Origin: Deltaproteobacteria bacterium SG8_13
Lineage (GTDB): Bacteria; Desulfobacterota; Desulfobacteria; Desulfobacterales; SG8-13
Direction: 5' to 3'
Length of the DNA stretch: 64,000 nucleotides
Assembly (NCBI GenBank): GCA_001303025.1
Contig: LJNK01000002.1
Span: 52,585-116,584 of the forward strand
The notes beneath the pieces are model-generated. The model worked only from the letters and a program-made list of their open reading frames with translations, was not told where the DNA came from and searched no databases. This document shows positions 56,554 to 64,000 of this stretch, piece by piece. A program made the translations under genes and the position numbers. Numbering within the stretch: the stretch's first letter is position 1; every line of letters begins with the position of its first letter.

Positions 56554-58035
56554 ATGTACTCGATCTCAACCCGACGACAGATCGCACTCGCCCTGGCCCT
56601 TGGCGCCCTGATGCTCGGTATCCAGGCCTGCGCTACCGGCGGCAGTGAAGTTCTCCTTCAGCCGGTCGAAAAGGACGTGCAGCAGGGACGCGAAACGGCC
56701 AGGATCGTCGCCGTGGAGATGGGGATCTCAAATGATCCTGATAAGACCAAATACCTGCAGCGGGTGGGAATCCGCGTGGTGGGAGCCAACCCGGATCAGC
56801 GGTTCGAATACAACTTTCAGATCCTCGACCAGTTTGAGCCCAATGCCTTTGCCCTGCCCGGCGGTTGGATATTTGTCTCCCGGGGTCTGCTCGCGCTAAC
56901 CGAAAGCGAAGACGAACTGGCCAACGTCCTCGGACATGAAGTCGTTCACGTCAGCAGCCGCCACAGCGCCAAGCAGCAACGCAAGGCGCTTTTGCCCACC
57001 CTTCTGAGCGTTCCCGGTGCGATCGTCGGCGGTGTGATCAGCCAGGACCTGGGAAACTTGATCAACATGCCGGTGTACCTGATGGGCGGGGCGTACCTGG
57101 CGGCCCACAGCCGTCAGGACGAATACGAAGCCGATCAGCTGGGCCAGGCAATTGCCGCCGATGCCGGTTACAACCCCCGGGCACTGGCGCCGATACTGAG
57201 TCGAATCGAAGATTTCGCCGAAATGCAGACCGGCGATAAAAGAATACCCGGGTTCTTTGACACCCATCCCTCGACCCCCAACCGCGCCCAGCGAATCACC
57301 GACGACGCGACCCGGATACAATGGCAGAAGGAGCCGGGGATCGCAGCCGGGAAGACCGATTACCTTCGCAAGCTGGATGGACTGCTGGTGGGCGCCAACC
57401 CTGAAGAAGGGGTTTTTATCGGCCGGACCTTCCTGCACCCGCTGCTGGATCTGTCGATTCAGTTCCCGGAAGGCTGGAAAACCATCAACACCCGTCAGGC
57501 TGTTTTCGCCGTAACCGAGAAACAGGACGCCGTGATTGCCCTCGGCATTGAAGGAGAGGGATCCGATCCGCAGCAGCCGGCGGACAAATATCGGGAGGCA
57601 TTGAAAAAAAAATACGGCGTCGAGCCCACCCGGGCGGAAAAGGTGTCGGTAGGGCGGCTTCCCGCCTACCTGCTAACCTACACCGACGCCAGCACAAAAG
57701 AGCCGGTATGCCTCTGCTTTCTGTGGATCGCCTATCGCCAAGCCATCTACCGTTTCGTCGGCCTGGCACCGGAGGCCCGCCGCGAGCTGCTTCGAAAAAC
57801 TGCATTCAGCTTTCGGCCCATGACCGGAGAAGAGAAATCCTCGATCACCGAGACCCGCCTCCGCATCGTTTCAGCCGACTCCGGTGAAAACCTGGCCGCG
57901 CTGTCGAAGCGGACGGGCAACCGGTGGGACGGCAAAACCACAGCCGTAATGAACGGCCTGGAGGAAGGTCAGCGCTTGAAAAAAGGACAGCTGGTGAAGA
58001 TCGCCGTTCAACAGCCCTACACATTCTCCCCCTGA
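56554..58035 (+). CDS. M48 family metalloprotease, lipoprotein, with C-terminal LysM-like part
   Basis: 493 residues. The signal ends in a lipobox-like IQACAT. The zinc motif HEVVH, with the downstream Glu in DEYEADQLG, marks the M48 (BepA/Oma1) family, which assembles or degrades outer-membrane proteins. The C terminus (about 430-480) resembles a LysM domain (IVSADSGENLAALSKRTGN). It closes the ABC run and overlaps the convergent response regulator by 19 bases. Confidence 0.9.
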   Translation: MYSISTRRQIALALALGALMLGIQACATGGSEVLLQPVEKDVQQGRETARIVAVEMGISNDPDKTKYLQRVGIRVVGANPDQRFEYNFQILDQFEPNAFALPGGWIFVSRGLLALTESEDELANVLGHEVVHVSSRHSAKQQRKALLPTLLSVPGAIVGGVISQDLGNLINMPVYLMGGAYLAAHSRQDEYEADQLGQAIAADAGYNPRALAPILSRIEDFAEMQTGDKRIPGFFDTHPSTPNRAQRITDDATRIQWQKEPGIAAGKTDYLRKLDGLLVGANPEEGVFIGRTFLHPLLDLSIQFPEGWKTINTRQAVFAVTEKQDAVIALGIEGEGSDPQQPADKYREALKKKYGVEPTRAEKVSVGRLPAYLLTYTDASTKEPVCLCFLWIAYRQAIYRFVGLAPEARRELLRKTAFSFRPMTGEEKSSITETRLRIVSADSGENLAALSKRTGNRWDGKTTAVMNGLEEGQRLKKGQLVKIAVQQPYTFSP

Positions 58036-58385
58036 AGCACTGCCGCAACTTTCTTTTCCAACTCATGAGTGTCGATGGGTTTGACGCAGTATTCAGATGC
58101 TCCGAGGCGTTTGGATTCGTGCAGGGTCTCAGCAGTGGGGTGACCGGTGAGCATCATGACCCGGGTGACGGGATGGTTTTTCTTGATGGTTTCCAGAACT
58201 ACCAAACCGCTCATTTTTTTCAACCGGATATCCAGGATGGCGAGGTCGACCCTGCTGCGCGAAAGAAAATCGAGAGCCTCCCGCTCATCGGTGAAGGTGA
58301 AAACCTCATGCCCGCCGCTTTCCAGAATCCTCTTCATCATTTTCACAGCATCGGCGACATCGTCCAAAACCAGTATCCTTGCCAT
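58017..58385 (-). CDS. Single-domain response regulator
   Basis: 122 residues, a complete receiver with no output domain: RILVLDDVAD, Asp in LAILDIRLKKMSG, and CVKPID at the end. AGGAG precedes ATG 58385. It is the last gene of the molybdopterin oxidoreductase operon. A stand-alone receiver in a redox operon may act by protein contact rather than on DNA. Confidence 0.92.
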   Translation of the reverse strand: MARILVLDDVADAVKMMKRILESGGHEVFTFTDEREALDFLSRSRVDLAILDIRLKKMSGLVVLETIKKNHPVTRVMMLTGHPTAETLHESKRLGASEYCVKPIDTHELEKKVAAVLQGENV

Positions 58386-58453
58386 GCTACAACTCCTGTC
58401 CACCTCTGGTGCAAATTCGCCTGCGCGGATTTCAAAGCACTCCCTCGCAGCGG

Positions 58454-59215
58454 TTACTTCCGGCTTCTGTCGCTGATCGATTTGATACGATCCGAAAACA
58501 GCTTGGCGCATGTCGGGCAGTAGTTGTGGTGGATCTTGGTGTCTGCGTGCAGCGCCGTTCGATGATGGATGTGATCCAGAAACCGCGGGGTGGCAAAATA
58601 TCTGCCGCAGCCCTCGCATCGCTCCAAGGGGTGCCTGCCGATTACCTCCCCGCGAATGGTGATTTTTCTGACATTGTCCCGATCTTCCACCACGATCACC
58701 TTGGTCGGACAGATATTGGCACAGGTGCCGCAACCGATACAGTGACCCTCAATGGGAACCACGAATTTCTGTCCATCGCGCTTCTCCATCTTCAGGGCAC
58801 CGGGGCCGACGATTTCTTTACAGACCCGGATGCACAAACGGCAACGGATACATCCGTCCGGCGGAGGACCGGGATCAACATCGAAAGCTTTGGCCAGATC
58901 GATGATGCTGCGGGCCTGGGGTGCCATTCTGAGCAAATCCCGAAAGGCGCGAACCCTGGCCCGCTGCACCAACTGGCCGCCGGTGGTGATGTCAAGACCT
59001 TCCCTGACTTTGAGAATGCAAGACAACAAGGCGATCTTCTTGTCCGCCACCCGGTCGGAAACCTCTACAGCACAGAGTTTACAGGAACCAGAAGGCCTCA
59101 AAACCGGGTGATAACACAAAGTAGGAATGTGGATGCGGTTGTCGCGAAGAACCTCTAGTACGGTCTTTCCTTCTTCGGCTTCGTATCCTCGGCCATCGAT
59201 GCGTATTTGTATCAT
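58454..59215 (-). CDS. 2Fe-2S and 4Fe-4S subunit (NuoG/HydA N-terminal type)
   Basis: 253 residues. N-terminal plant-type 2Fe-2S domain with CYHPVLRPSGSCKLC; a NuoG-like His/Cys region; ferredoxin motifs CIRCRLCIRVC and CIGCGTCANICP; and a C-terminal zinc-ribbon-like part with CEGCGRYF and CPTCAKLF (about 205-245). It passes electrons between the flavoprotein and the molybdenum enzyme or a ferredoxin. The C-terminal part is strikingly like the end of the NfnB-like protein in this operon. Confidence 0.9.
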   Translation of the reverse strand: MIQIRIDGRGYEAEEGKTVLEVLRDNRIHIPTLCYHPVLRPSGSCKLCAVEVSDRVADKKIALLSCILKVREGLDITTGGQLVQRARVRAFRDLLRMAPQARSIIDLAKAFDVDPGPPPDGCIRCRLCIRVCKEIVGPGALKMEKRDGQKFVVPIEGHCIGCGTCANICPTKVIVVEDRDNVRKITIRGEVIGRHPLERCEGCGRYFATPRFLDHIHHRTALHADTKIHHNYCPTCAKLFSDRIKSISDRSRK

Positions 59216-59326
59216 CGCTGTTTCCTTCAGGCGAGTAATTGTTCACTGCAACAACGGCTAATAGCGCTGCGCGGCAGCGTTGATCACCGGCGACCAGCAA
59301 GGTGCAGGAAACCGATAATGTGCAGC

Positions 59327-59806
59327 TCAGTCGCGACCGGCTTCATGCAGGTCCGCGATATAATCCCTCAGATAGCCCATCTCGGCGTCAAGGAACCCCA
59401 AGTGATGTTCAATCAAATCGTTGGCCGTCAACATGCCGACGATGGATCGGTTTTCGACGACCGGCAGATGGCGGATCCCCTCCCGAAGCATCATCTCCAG
59501 TGTCGATGCGGTATCATCCTGCGGTGCGGCGACCAACAACCGGGGGGTCATGGCTTCGACCAGTCGGATTTCCGAAAAAGGGCGTTGCCGATGCGTCAAA
59601 TAGGTCCGCAACAAATCACGCTCAGCAAACATTCCCACCGGTTGTGCGTTTTCGAGCACCACCAGGGCGCTGACGTTATGGGTCGCCATCCGGTGGACGG
59701 CTTCTTCCACCGTATGCCCACCGTCGATCGTGATGGCCTTGCGGCCCTTTTTCTCCAACAGTTCGCGTACCGCCATATGGGAGAACCATCCAAGAAGCCC
59801 CGGCAT
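59327..59806 (-). CDS. CBS-pair protein
   Basis: About 159 residues with two CBS domains (HRMATHNVSALVVLE and EGIRHLPVVENRSIVGMLTA). CBS pairs bind adenosyl ligands such as AMP, ATP or SAM, so it may adjust the redox complex to energy state. I chose ATG 59806, with GAAG upstream; ATG 59776 is possible. A longer in-frame reading runs into the 75-residue gene. Confidence 0.85.
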   Translation of the reverse strand: MPGLLGWFSHMAVRELLEKKGRKAITIDGGHTVEEAVHRMATHNVSALVVLENAQPVGMFAERDLLRTYLTHRQRPFSEIRLVEAMTPRLLVAAPQDDTASTLEMMLREGIRHLPVVENRSIVGMLTANDLIEHHLGFLDAEMGYLRDYIADLHEAGRD

Positions 59807-59861
59807 TTCTTCAAGGCGTTTGCGTCTGTTCGCAACGCCAACAAGAAGGACCCCGCCGGCC

Positions 59862-60089
59862 TTATTCCTGCGCGGATGAATCTTCCAGCACCCGCAGGCA
59901 GTCCTGCGGAAACCGGTGCGTTCCTTTGCCGACCAGGCTGACTTCCACAAGTGCGTCCGGGTCGTTGATGGTGCTGTCCGGATCCGTAATGATGCCGTGC
60001 AGGCCTACGTATTCATCCATATACGCTTCCCAGCTTTCGTCAGCCGATACCTGGAATATTTCGACTTTCTGGCCACGACGAAATACCAT
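59862..60089 (-). CDS. 75-residue protein, unknown function
   Basis: Acidic small protein beginning VFRRGQKVEIFQVS, predicted mostly beta, with a KOW- or SH3-like first strand. A strong AGGAG precedes ATG. It lies between the NfnB-like and CBS genes, so it is likely part of the same complex or its assembly. I do not recognise a named family. Confidence 0.75.
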   Translation of the reverse strand: MVFRRGQKVEIFQVSADESWEAYMDEYVGLHGIITDPDSTINDPDALVEVSLVGKGTHRFPQDCLRVLEDSSAQE

Positions 60090-60166
60090 TTCAGGGTCTC
60101 CTCAATGATGTTTGAATGATGCGCGTGCGGCCCGGGAGCGGCGAATAAAGCCGAGGCCGCGTCCGC

Positions 60167-62338
60167 TCATTTACGTTCCGGCACAGCAGGGGCCTTGTCT
60201 GAACTGTACCGTGCCTTCGATTTTCGGGCACACGCGTCACACATTTTTCGGTCACCGGCAACCCGTGCCACTGTCGCCGTTCTTTTGCGGATAAAATCGA
60301 GATACCGGGCAGGTCCCAGAACAGACCCACAATCTTCACAGAAAAGCAATTTCTGCCGGTTGAGGATGGTTCCGCAAAGCGACAGGATTCGCTCATCCCC
60401 ACGGTCTTCCAGACGCATGGCACCGGTTGGGCAATTGGCGGCACAGGCTCCGCAGGCGATACAGCGCTCGGCAGCGACGCGGAAGTCGGTCTGCACCGGA
60501 TGATCGAAGTCTAAATATCCCATTTGAAGGGCATCCACATTCATCTTATCACGGCAGATCTCAACACACTTGCCGCAGCGCAGGCATATATCACAACGCA
60601 GGCAGCGGCGGGCCTCCTCGCGCACAGCATTTTCCGGATAGCCCAATTCCACCTGCTGAAAGGTTGTACGGCGCCGATCGATATTCAGCAGCGGCATCTC
60701 CGGCCTTCTGAGAGTCATTTTGGTACTGGACGGCACCTCAAGCCAGTCGATCCGCCCCCGACGGACCGGTACCGGCGGCACTTTGGGTTGCGGTATTCCC
60801 GACAGATAACGGTCGATCGCTTCTGCGGCCCTTTTCCCGCCACCGATGGCCTCGATCACGGTTGCCGGACCGGTGACGCAGTCTCCTGCGGAAAAAACTC
60901 CTGCCACCGAGGTTTCTCCGGTGGCCATGTTGGCGTGAATGGTGCTCCTTCGTGTCCACTGCAGATCCTTCAAGGCCGCCATACCAGCCTGTTCCACTTT
61001 CTGCCCGATGGCACAGATCACCACATCGGCTTTCATCAGAAAATCGCTGCCTTCAATCGGCTTGGGGACTTTGCGATCCGCACCTTCCTTTGAAACGAGC
61101 CTGGCACGCAGGCAGCGCAGCCCGGTGAGACAATCCTCGCTGGTTTCGACGTAGGTGGGCACCGTTAGAAACTCAAAGACGACGCCCTCTTCTTCGGCCT
61201 GCTCGACCTCTTCCCGGTCAGCCGGCATCTCTGCACGAGTGCGACGATAGGCGATGGTAACCTGCCGGCAACCAAGGCGAAGACAGGTCCGGGCAGCGTC
61301 GATGGCGACATTGCCGCCACCGACCACGATGACATCTTTCCCGGGAATCCTGCGGTCGCCGAGAGCAACCTTTCTCAAGAAATCGATCGCTTCGATGACC
61401 TGCGGGCAGCCTGTCTCTCCAGGTATCCCCAATTTGAATGATTCGTGCGCGCCGATGGCGAAAAGGAAGGCCTCAAACCCTTCCGACCGCAATCGGTCCA
61501 GTGGCAGGTCCTCGCCAAAACGGGTGTTGAACCGGAATTCAACCCCCAACTCTTCCAACTTGGCAACTTCCCGGTCGATGATCTCCCGCGGCAGGCGATA
61601 ACGCGGGATGCCCAGCAGCAGCATTCCTCCCGCGATGGCGTGCTGCTCTATGACCCGAACACCGTAACCTTTCAACGCCAGGTAGTAGGCGGCGCTCATT
61701 CCCCCGGGCCCGGCACCGATCACACAGACTTTCTTCCCTTTATCGGGATCTTTCAGGGGATTTCGATAGCCTCCCTCAGACATGGCCCGTTCGGCGGCAA
61801 ACCCTTTCAGAAACTTGATGGAGACTGGTGTGTCAATGCGGGCCCGCACGCACATCAGTTCACAGGGTCGGGTACAAACCAGCCCGCATACCCACGGGAA
61901 AGGACAATCCTGCCGGATAACATCGATGGCTTCGGCATCCCGTCCCATTCCGATAAGGGTGACGTAGGTGGGTATGTCGAGGCCGGCCGGACAGGTCATC
62001 TGGCACGGAGCCGGAGCGAGCTTGACACAATCCCCGCTGGGACAATTGTGAGTCTGAATGTGGCTGAGGAAAACCTCGCGGTGCTGCCCCAGGGCGTTGC
62101 GCAGCGTGTGAACGAAATCGACAGCCGAACCGTTTGACGGTTCGCGGCCCAGCTCATCGGCGAGGGATTCCATGGCCGGAATGTGTTCATCTCCGGCTCT
62201 GCCCCAGGCGATGTCGTCTAAGAGCTGCAGAATTTCTTCCGCAATTCTGCGGGTTTTGGGACGGTTGAATCGTCCCGTTTCGATCGTTTTGGTCAGCGCT
62301 TCGAGGATGCTGCTGACCGGGCAAGGTTCCTGTGGCAT
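60167..62338 (-). CDS. NfnB/GltD-like flavoprotein with ferredoxin and zinc-ribbon C terminus
   Basis: About 723 residues. A helical N-terminal part of about 90 residues precedes the GltD-like 4Fe-4S entry domain (CQMTCPAGLDIPTY, CTRPCELMC). The FAD motif GAGPGGMSAAYY and NAD(P) motif GGGNVAIDAARTC follow, then CLRCDICLRCGKCVEIC and CIACGACAANCP, and finally a zinc-ribbon-like end with CEDCGSV and CDACARK. NfnB-type proteins exchange electrons between NAD(P)H and iron-sulfur partners. No NfnA gene is adjacent. ATG 62338 has AGAGGA upstream. Confidence 0.9.
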   Translation of the reverse strand: MPQEPCPVSSILEALTKTIETGRFNRPKTRRIAEEILQLLDDIAWGRAGDEHIPAMESLADELGREPSNGSAVDFVHTLRNALGQHREVFLSHIQTHNCPSGDCVKLAPAPCQMTCPAGLDIPTYVTLIGMGRDAEAIDVIRQDCPFPWVCGLVCTRPCELMCVRARIDTPVSIKFLKGFAAERAMSEGGYRNPLKDPDKGKKVCVIGAGPGGMSAAYYLALKGYGVRVIEQHAIAGGMLLLGIPRYRLPREIIDREVAKLEELGVEFRFNTRFGEDLPLDRLRSEGFEAFLFAIGAHESFKLGIPGETGCPQVIEAIDFLRKVALGDRRIPGKDVIVVGGGNVAIDAARTCLRLGCRQVTIAYRRTRAEMPADREEVEQAEEEGVVFEFLTVPTYVETSEDCLTGLRCLRARLVSKEGADRKVPKPIEGSDFLMKADVVICAIGQKVEQAGMAALKDLQWTRRSTIHANMATGETSVAGVFSAGDCVTGPATVIEAIGGGKRAAEAIDRYLSGIPQPKVPPVPVRRGRIDWLEVPSSTKMTLRRPEMPLLNIDRRRTTFQQVELGYPENAVREEARRCLRCDICLRCGKCVEICRDKMNVDALQMGYLDFDHPVQTDFRVAAERCIACGACAANCPTGAMRLEDRGDERILSLCGTILNRQKLLFCEDCGSVLGPARYLDFIRKRTATVARVAGDRKMCDACARKSKARYSSDKAPAVPERK

Positions 62339-62404
62339 GGTTTTCCTCTCGCAATGCCCCGCCACATCGATGTCGCGGAACGAAGCAGTACCGGATCCAT
62401 GTGG

Positions 62405-62914
62405 CTACATCTGGTCCAGCGCCGAAATGGCCTTCGCATGCCTTTCACGACGAATCTGGGTCATCTCCTCCACCTTGCCAAAATGCAGGCAATGGGTCGT
62501 GCAGACCGTCGCACAGGCCGGTAGGAGCCCCTGGTCCACACGTTCGAAGCAGTAGTCGCACTTGACCGCTTTTCCGGTCTCCGGGTTCCACTGGGGGGCG
62601 CCCCACGGGCATGCAGTGATACAGGCTTTGCAGCCAACACACAATTCGGATGCGACGAAGACGATCCCGTCTTTGGTGCGCTTCTGCATGGCGCCGGTCG
62701 GGCAGGCAGCCACGCACCAGGGATCTTCGCAGTGGAAGCAGGGCATGAATATGTAGGAGGCTTTCGGCAATCCGCCAACCATCTTCGGCCCCACCGTGAC
62801 GATCTGGCTGATGCGGGGGCCCAGGGGGAGATTCTTGTTGCTTTTGCACTGGATCGTGCAGGTATGACAGCCGATGCACTTTTTGGTATCCTGAAAAAGG
62901 TAGTAATTACTCAT
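62405..62914 (-). CDS. Four-cluster ferredoxin subunit of a molybdopterin oxidoreductase
   Basis: 169 residues with four 4Fe-4S motifs: CIGCHTCTIQC; CFHCEDPWCVAACP; CVGCKACITACP; and CDYCFERVDQGLLPACATVC. This is the FdhB/PsrB/HycB type, which relays electrons from the molybdenum subunit. No twin-arginine signal is seen, which suggests the cytoplasm. GGAGG precedes the ATG. It follows the molybdopterin gene by 35 bases. Confidence 0.94.
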   Translation of the reverse strand: MSNYYLFQDTKKCIGCHTCTIQCKSNKNLPLGPRISQIVTVGPKMVGGLPKASYIFMPCFHCEDPWCVAACPTGAMQKRTKDGIVFVASELCVGCKACITACPWGAPQWNPETGKAVKCDYCFERVDQGLLPACATVCTTHCLHFGKVEEMTQIRRERHAKAISALDQM

Positions 62915-62949
62915 TGTTATCCTCCGAATGACAGCGCTTGGGCCGATGG

Positions 62950-64000
62950 TTAGGCCGCTTTCACCGTAACGAATGTTTCATGCAATCCCGGGCTTCCGCC
63001 GACTTCGTCGGAAATGTTTTCCTGCAGAACACTGTCGGAAACGCCCCTGTTGTAACTGCGAGTGGCGAATTTGGCCTCGTGGCCGAACCCGTGCAGCAGA
63101 AACACGGTCTCCGGGTGGATCAGTTCGGTGACAAACGCCTTGATCTTTCCCGAACCGCTTTTCGATTCGATCGACACGACGTTGCCGTTGGCGATACCCA
63201 GTTCAGCCGCTCTGGCGCTGTTGATCCAGAGCACGTTCTCCGAAACGATTTCGTTCAGATACGGATTGTTCTGGGTCGACACATGCGTGTGAAGAGCAAT
63301 GCGACCGGTCACCAGCCGGAACTCGCTGCCGGCGGGCCGGCGAACAGGCTCATAGGCCGGAAAAGAAGGATAGCCGGCGTCTTCCAGCAGGGAAGATTTG
63401 AATTCGATCTTTTTCGATGGGGTCTTGAGTTTGATACCCTCTTTGCGGTCCCAGAAGATCTGATCCTTGCCGTATGCGACAAATCCCTTGGCATCGAAAT
63501 CCTCCAGCTTGAATCCGGTGCCCTCCAACTGCCAGGCGACCAGCTCTTCCATGCTGTTGTATGGAAAGTACTTTCCGATCCCCAGTCGCTCGCCGATCTG
63601 CTTGAGGATAAGGGCTCCATCCCTGGTGTCATAGCGGGGCTCCACCGCCTGGCGCCGCAAAAAGATCTGCGGCTTGAGTCCGTTGGCCTGTTGCACGCAG
63701 TCGGTGCGTTCCAGGTAGGTGGACTCCGGCAAGACGACATCCGCATGCCAGGCGATGTCGCTGTAGTTGATATCAATGGCAACGACCAGGTCGAGCTTGG
63801 CGAGCGCCTTTTTCACTAGGTTGGTGTCGGGTATCGACCCCAGCGGTTCAAAGCGATAGGCGATCATCGCCTTGATTGGGTAGGGATCCTCATTGAGGAT
63901 CGCCTGGGGCAGTCGCTGGGGAACGCCGTGATCCGGATCCGGCAGCGGAAAATCCGGTGTGCCGGCCTTGTCGAACCGCGGCACGCTGATCTTGGGAAAC
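62950..64000 (-). CDS. Molybdopterin oxidoreductase, catalytic subunit (partial, 5' end outside window)
   Basis: C-terminal 350 or so residues; the reading continues past the right edge without a start. The visible part has the molybdopterin-binding half (HADVVLPESTYLERTDCVQQ, RLVTGRIALHTHVSTQNN) and ends with HGFGHEAKFATRSYNRGVSD, which recalls the polysulfide/thiosulfate reductase (PsrA/PhsA) branch more than classical formate dehydrogenases. The N-terminal 4Fe-4S motif and the active-site residue (Cys, Sec or Ser) are outside the window, so the substrate cannot be decided. Confidence 0.9.
   Translation of the reverse strand, partial: FPKISVPRFDKAGTPDFPLPDPDHGVPQRLPQAILNEDPYPIKAMIAYRFEPLGSIPDTNLVKKALAKLDLVVAIDINYSDIAWHADVVLPESTYLERTDCVQQANGLKPQIFLRRQAVEPRYDTRDGALILKQIGERLGIGKYFPYNSMEELVAWQLEGTGFKLEDFDAKGFVAYGKDQIFWDRKEGIKLKTPSKKIEFKSSLLEDAGYPSFPAYEPVRRPAGSEFRLVTGRIALHTHVSTQNNPYLNEIVSENVLWINSARAAELGIANGNVVSIESKSGSGKIKAFVTELIHPETVFLLHGFGHEAKFATRSYNRGVSDSVLQENISDEVGGSPGLHETFVTVKAA

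Noticed and set aside
48390..58035. Convergent gene-end overlaps (48390-48403 and 58017-58035) as possible antisense control
   Set aside because: Overlaps of 14 and 19 bases are common in compact genomes and no terminator or antisense promoter was seen.
1..64000. tRNA genes, rRNA, CRISPR arrays, insertion sequences, attachment sites
   Set aside because: Intergenic stretches were read for cloverleaf ends, regular spaced repeats and transposase motifs; none was convincing. A tRNAscan or ISfinder run was not possible.

Overview
The window looks like the chromosome of a strictly anaerobic Desulfobacterota (old Deltaproteobacteria) bacterium, probably a sulfate reducer or syntroph. Support: heterodisulfide-reductase (Hdr) type iron-sulfur flavoproteins, a nickel CO dehydrogenase, a class III (anaerobic) ribonucleotide reductase, a molybdopterin oxidoreductase, many PAS-type two-component proteins and sigma-54 regulation. 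No rRNA, tRNA, CRISPR array, insertion sequence or phage gene was seen. Coding density is high and most genes sit in same-strand runs. All family names come from reading motifs by eye; no database search was run.

Region 1 (1-13887, minus strand) is the most unusual part. In transcription order: a receiver-like protein lacking the phospho-acceptor Asp; a membrane protein that joins HdrC-, cytochrome-b- and HdrD-like parts; an HdrA with an NfnB/GltD-like module inserted; an MvhD-like protein; an FrhB/FdhB-like protein; a second, tandem HdrA with a complete response-regulator receiver domain inserted; a histidine kinase with c-type heme motifs in its periplasmic sensor; and the start of another response regulator. 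It reads as a membrane-linked, possibly electron-bifurcating complex with two-component signalling built into an enzyme subunit.

Region 2 (13888-20143) is a 640-base divergent regulatory region with three inverted repeats sharing a TGCAA core, flanked by two divergent candidate sigma-54 promoters, one towards the Hdr operon and one towards an orphan CO dehydrogenase (cooS). A PAS-PAS-AAA+-Fis sigma-54 activator and a receiver-PAS-kinase follow.

Region 3 (20377-26346, mostly minus) carries nrdG and nrdD with a pair of NrdR-like boxes, a ChaN-like lipoprotein, a small membrane protein, a periplasmic thioredoxin-fold protein and proC. Region 4 (26397-30789, plus) has yggT, divIVA, two PilT-type ATPases, a zinc-ribbon receiver protein and a 52-residue protein. 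Region 5 (30848-39694) is housekeeping: coaX, folP, ftsH and tilS on minus; a large-form SRP RNA, grpE and dnaK on plus, closed by a strong terminator.

Region 6 (39760-50566) combines a Pot-type ABC importer with a glutamine-synthetase-like ligase, a short-chain dehydrogenase, an aldehyde dehydrogenase, a class I amidotransferase, a glycerophosphodiester phosphodiesterase and a HAD phosphatase. Together they suggest amine or amino-alcohol catabolism through gamma-glutamyl intermediates. Region 7 (50852-58035, plus) has a DUF3786-like protein, a GldF/GldG-like ABC system with a DUF4340-like protein, and an M48 lipoprotein protease.

Region 8 (58017-64000, minus) is an operon cut by the window edge: a molybdopterin oxidoreductase, a four-cluster ferredoxin subunit, an NfnB/GltD-like flavoprotein, a 75-residue protein, a CBS-pair protein, a 2Fe-2S/4Fe-4S subunit and a response regulator. 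It is probably a soluble formate- or sulfur-compound-linked redox complex.
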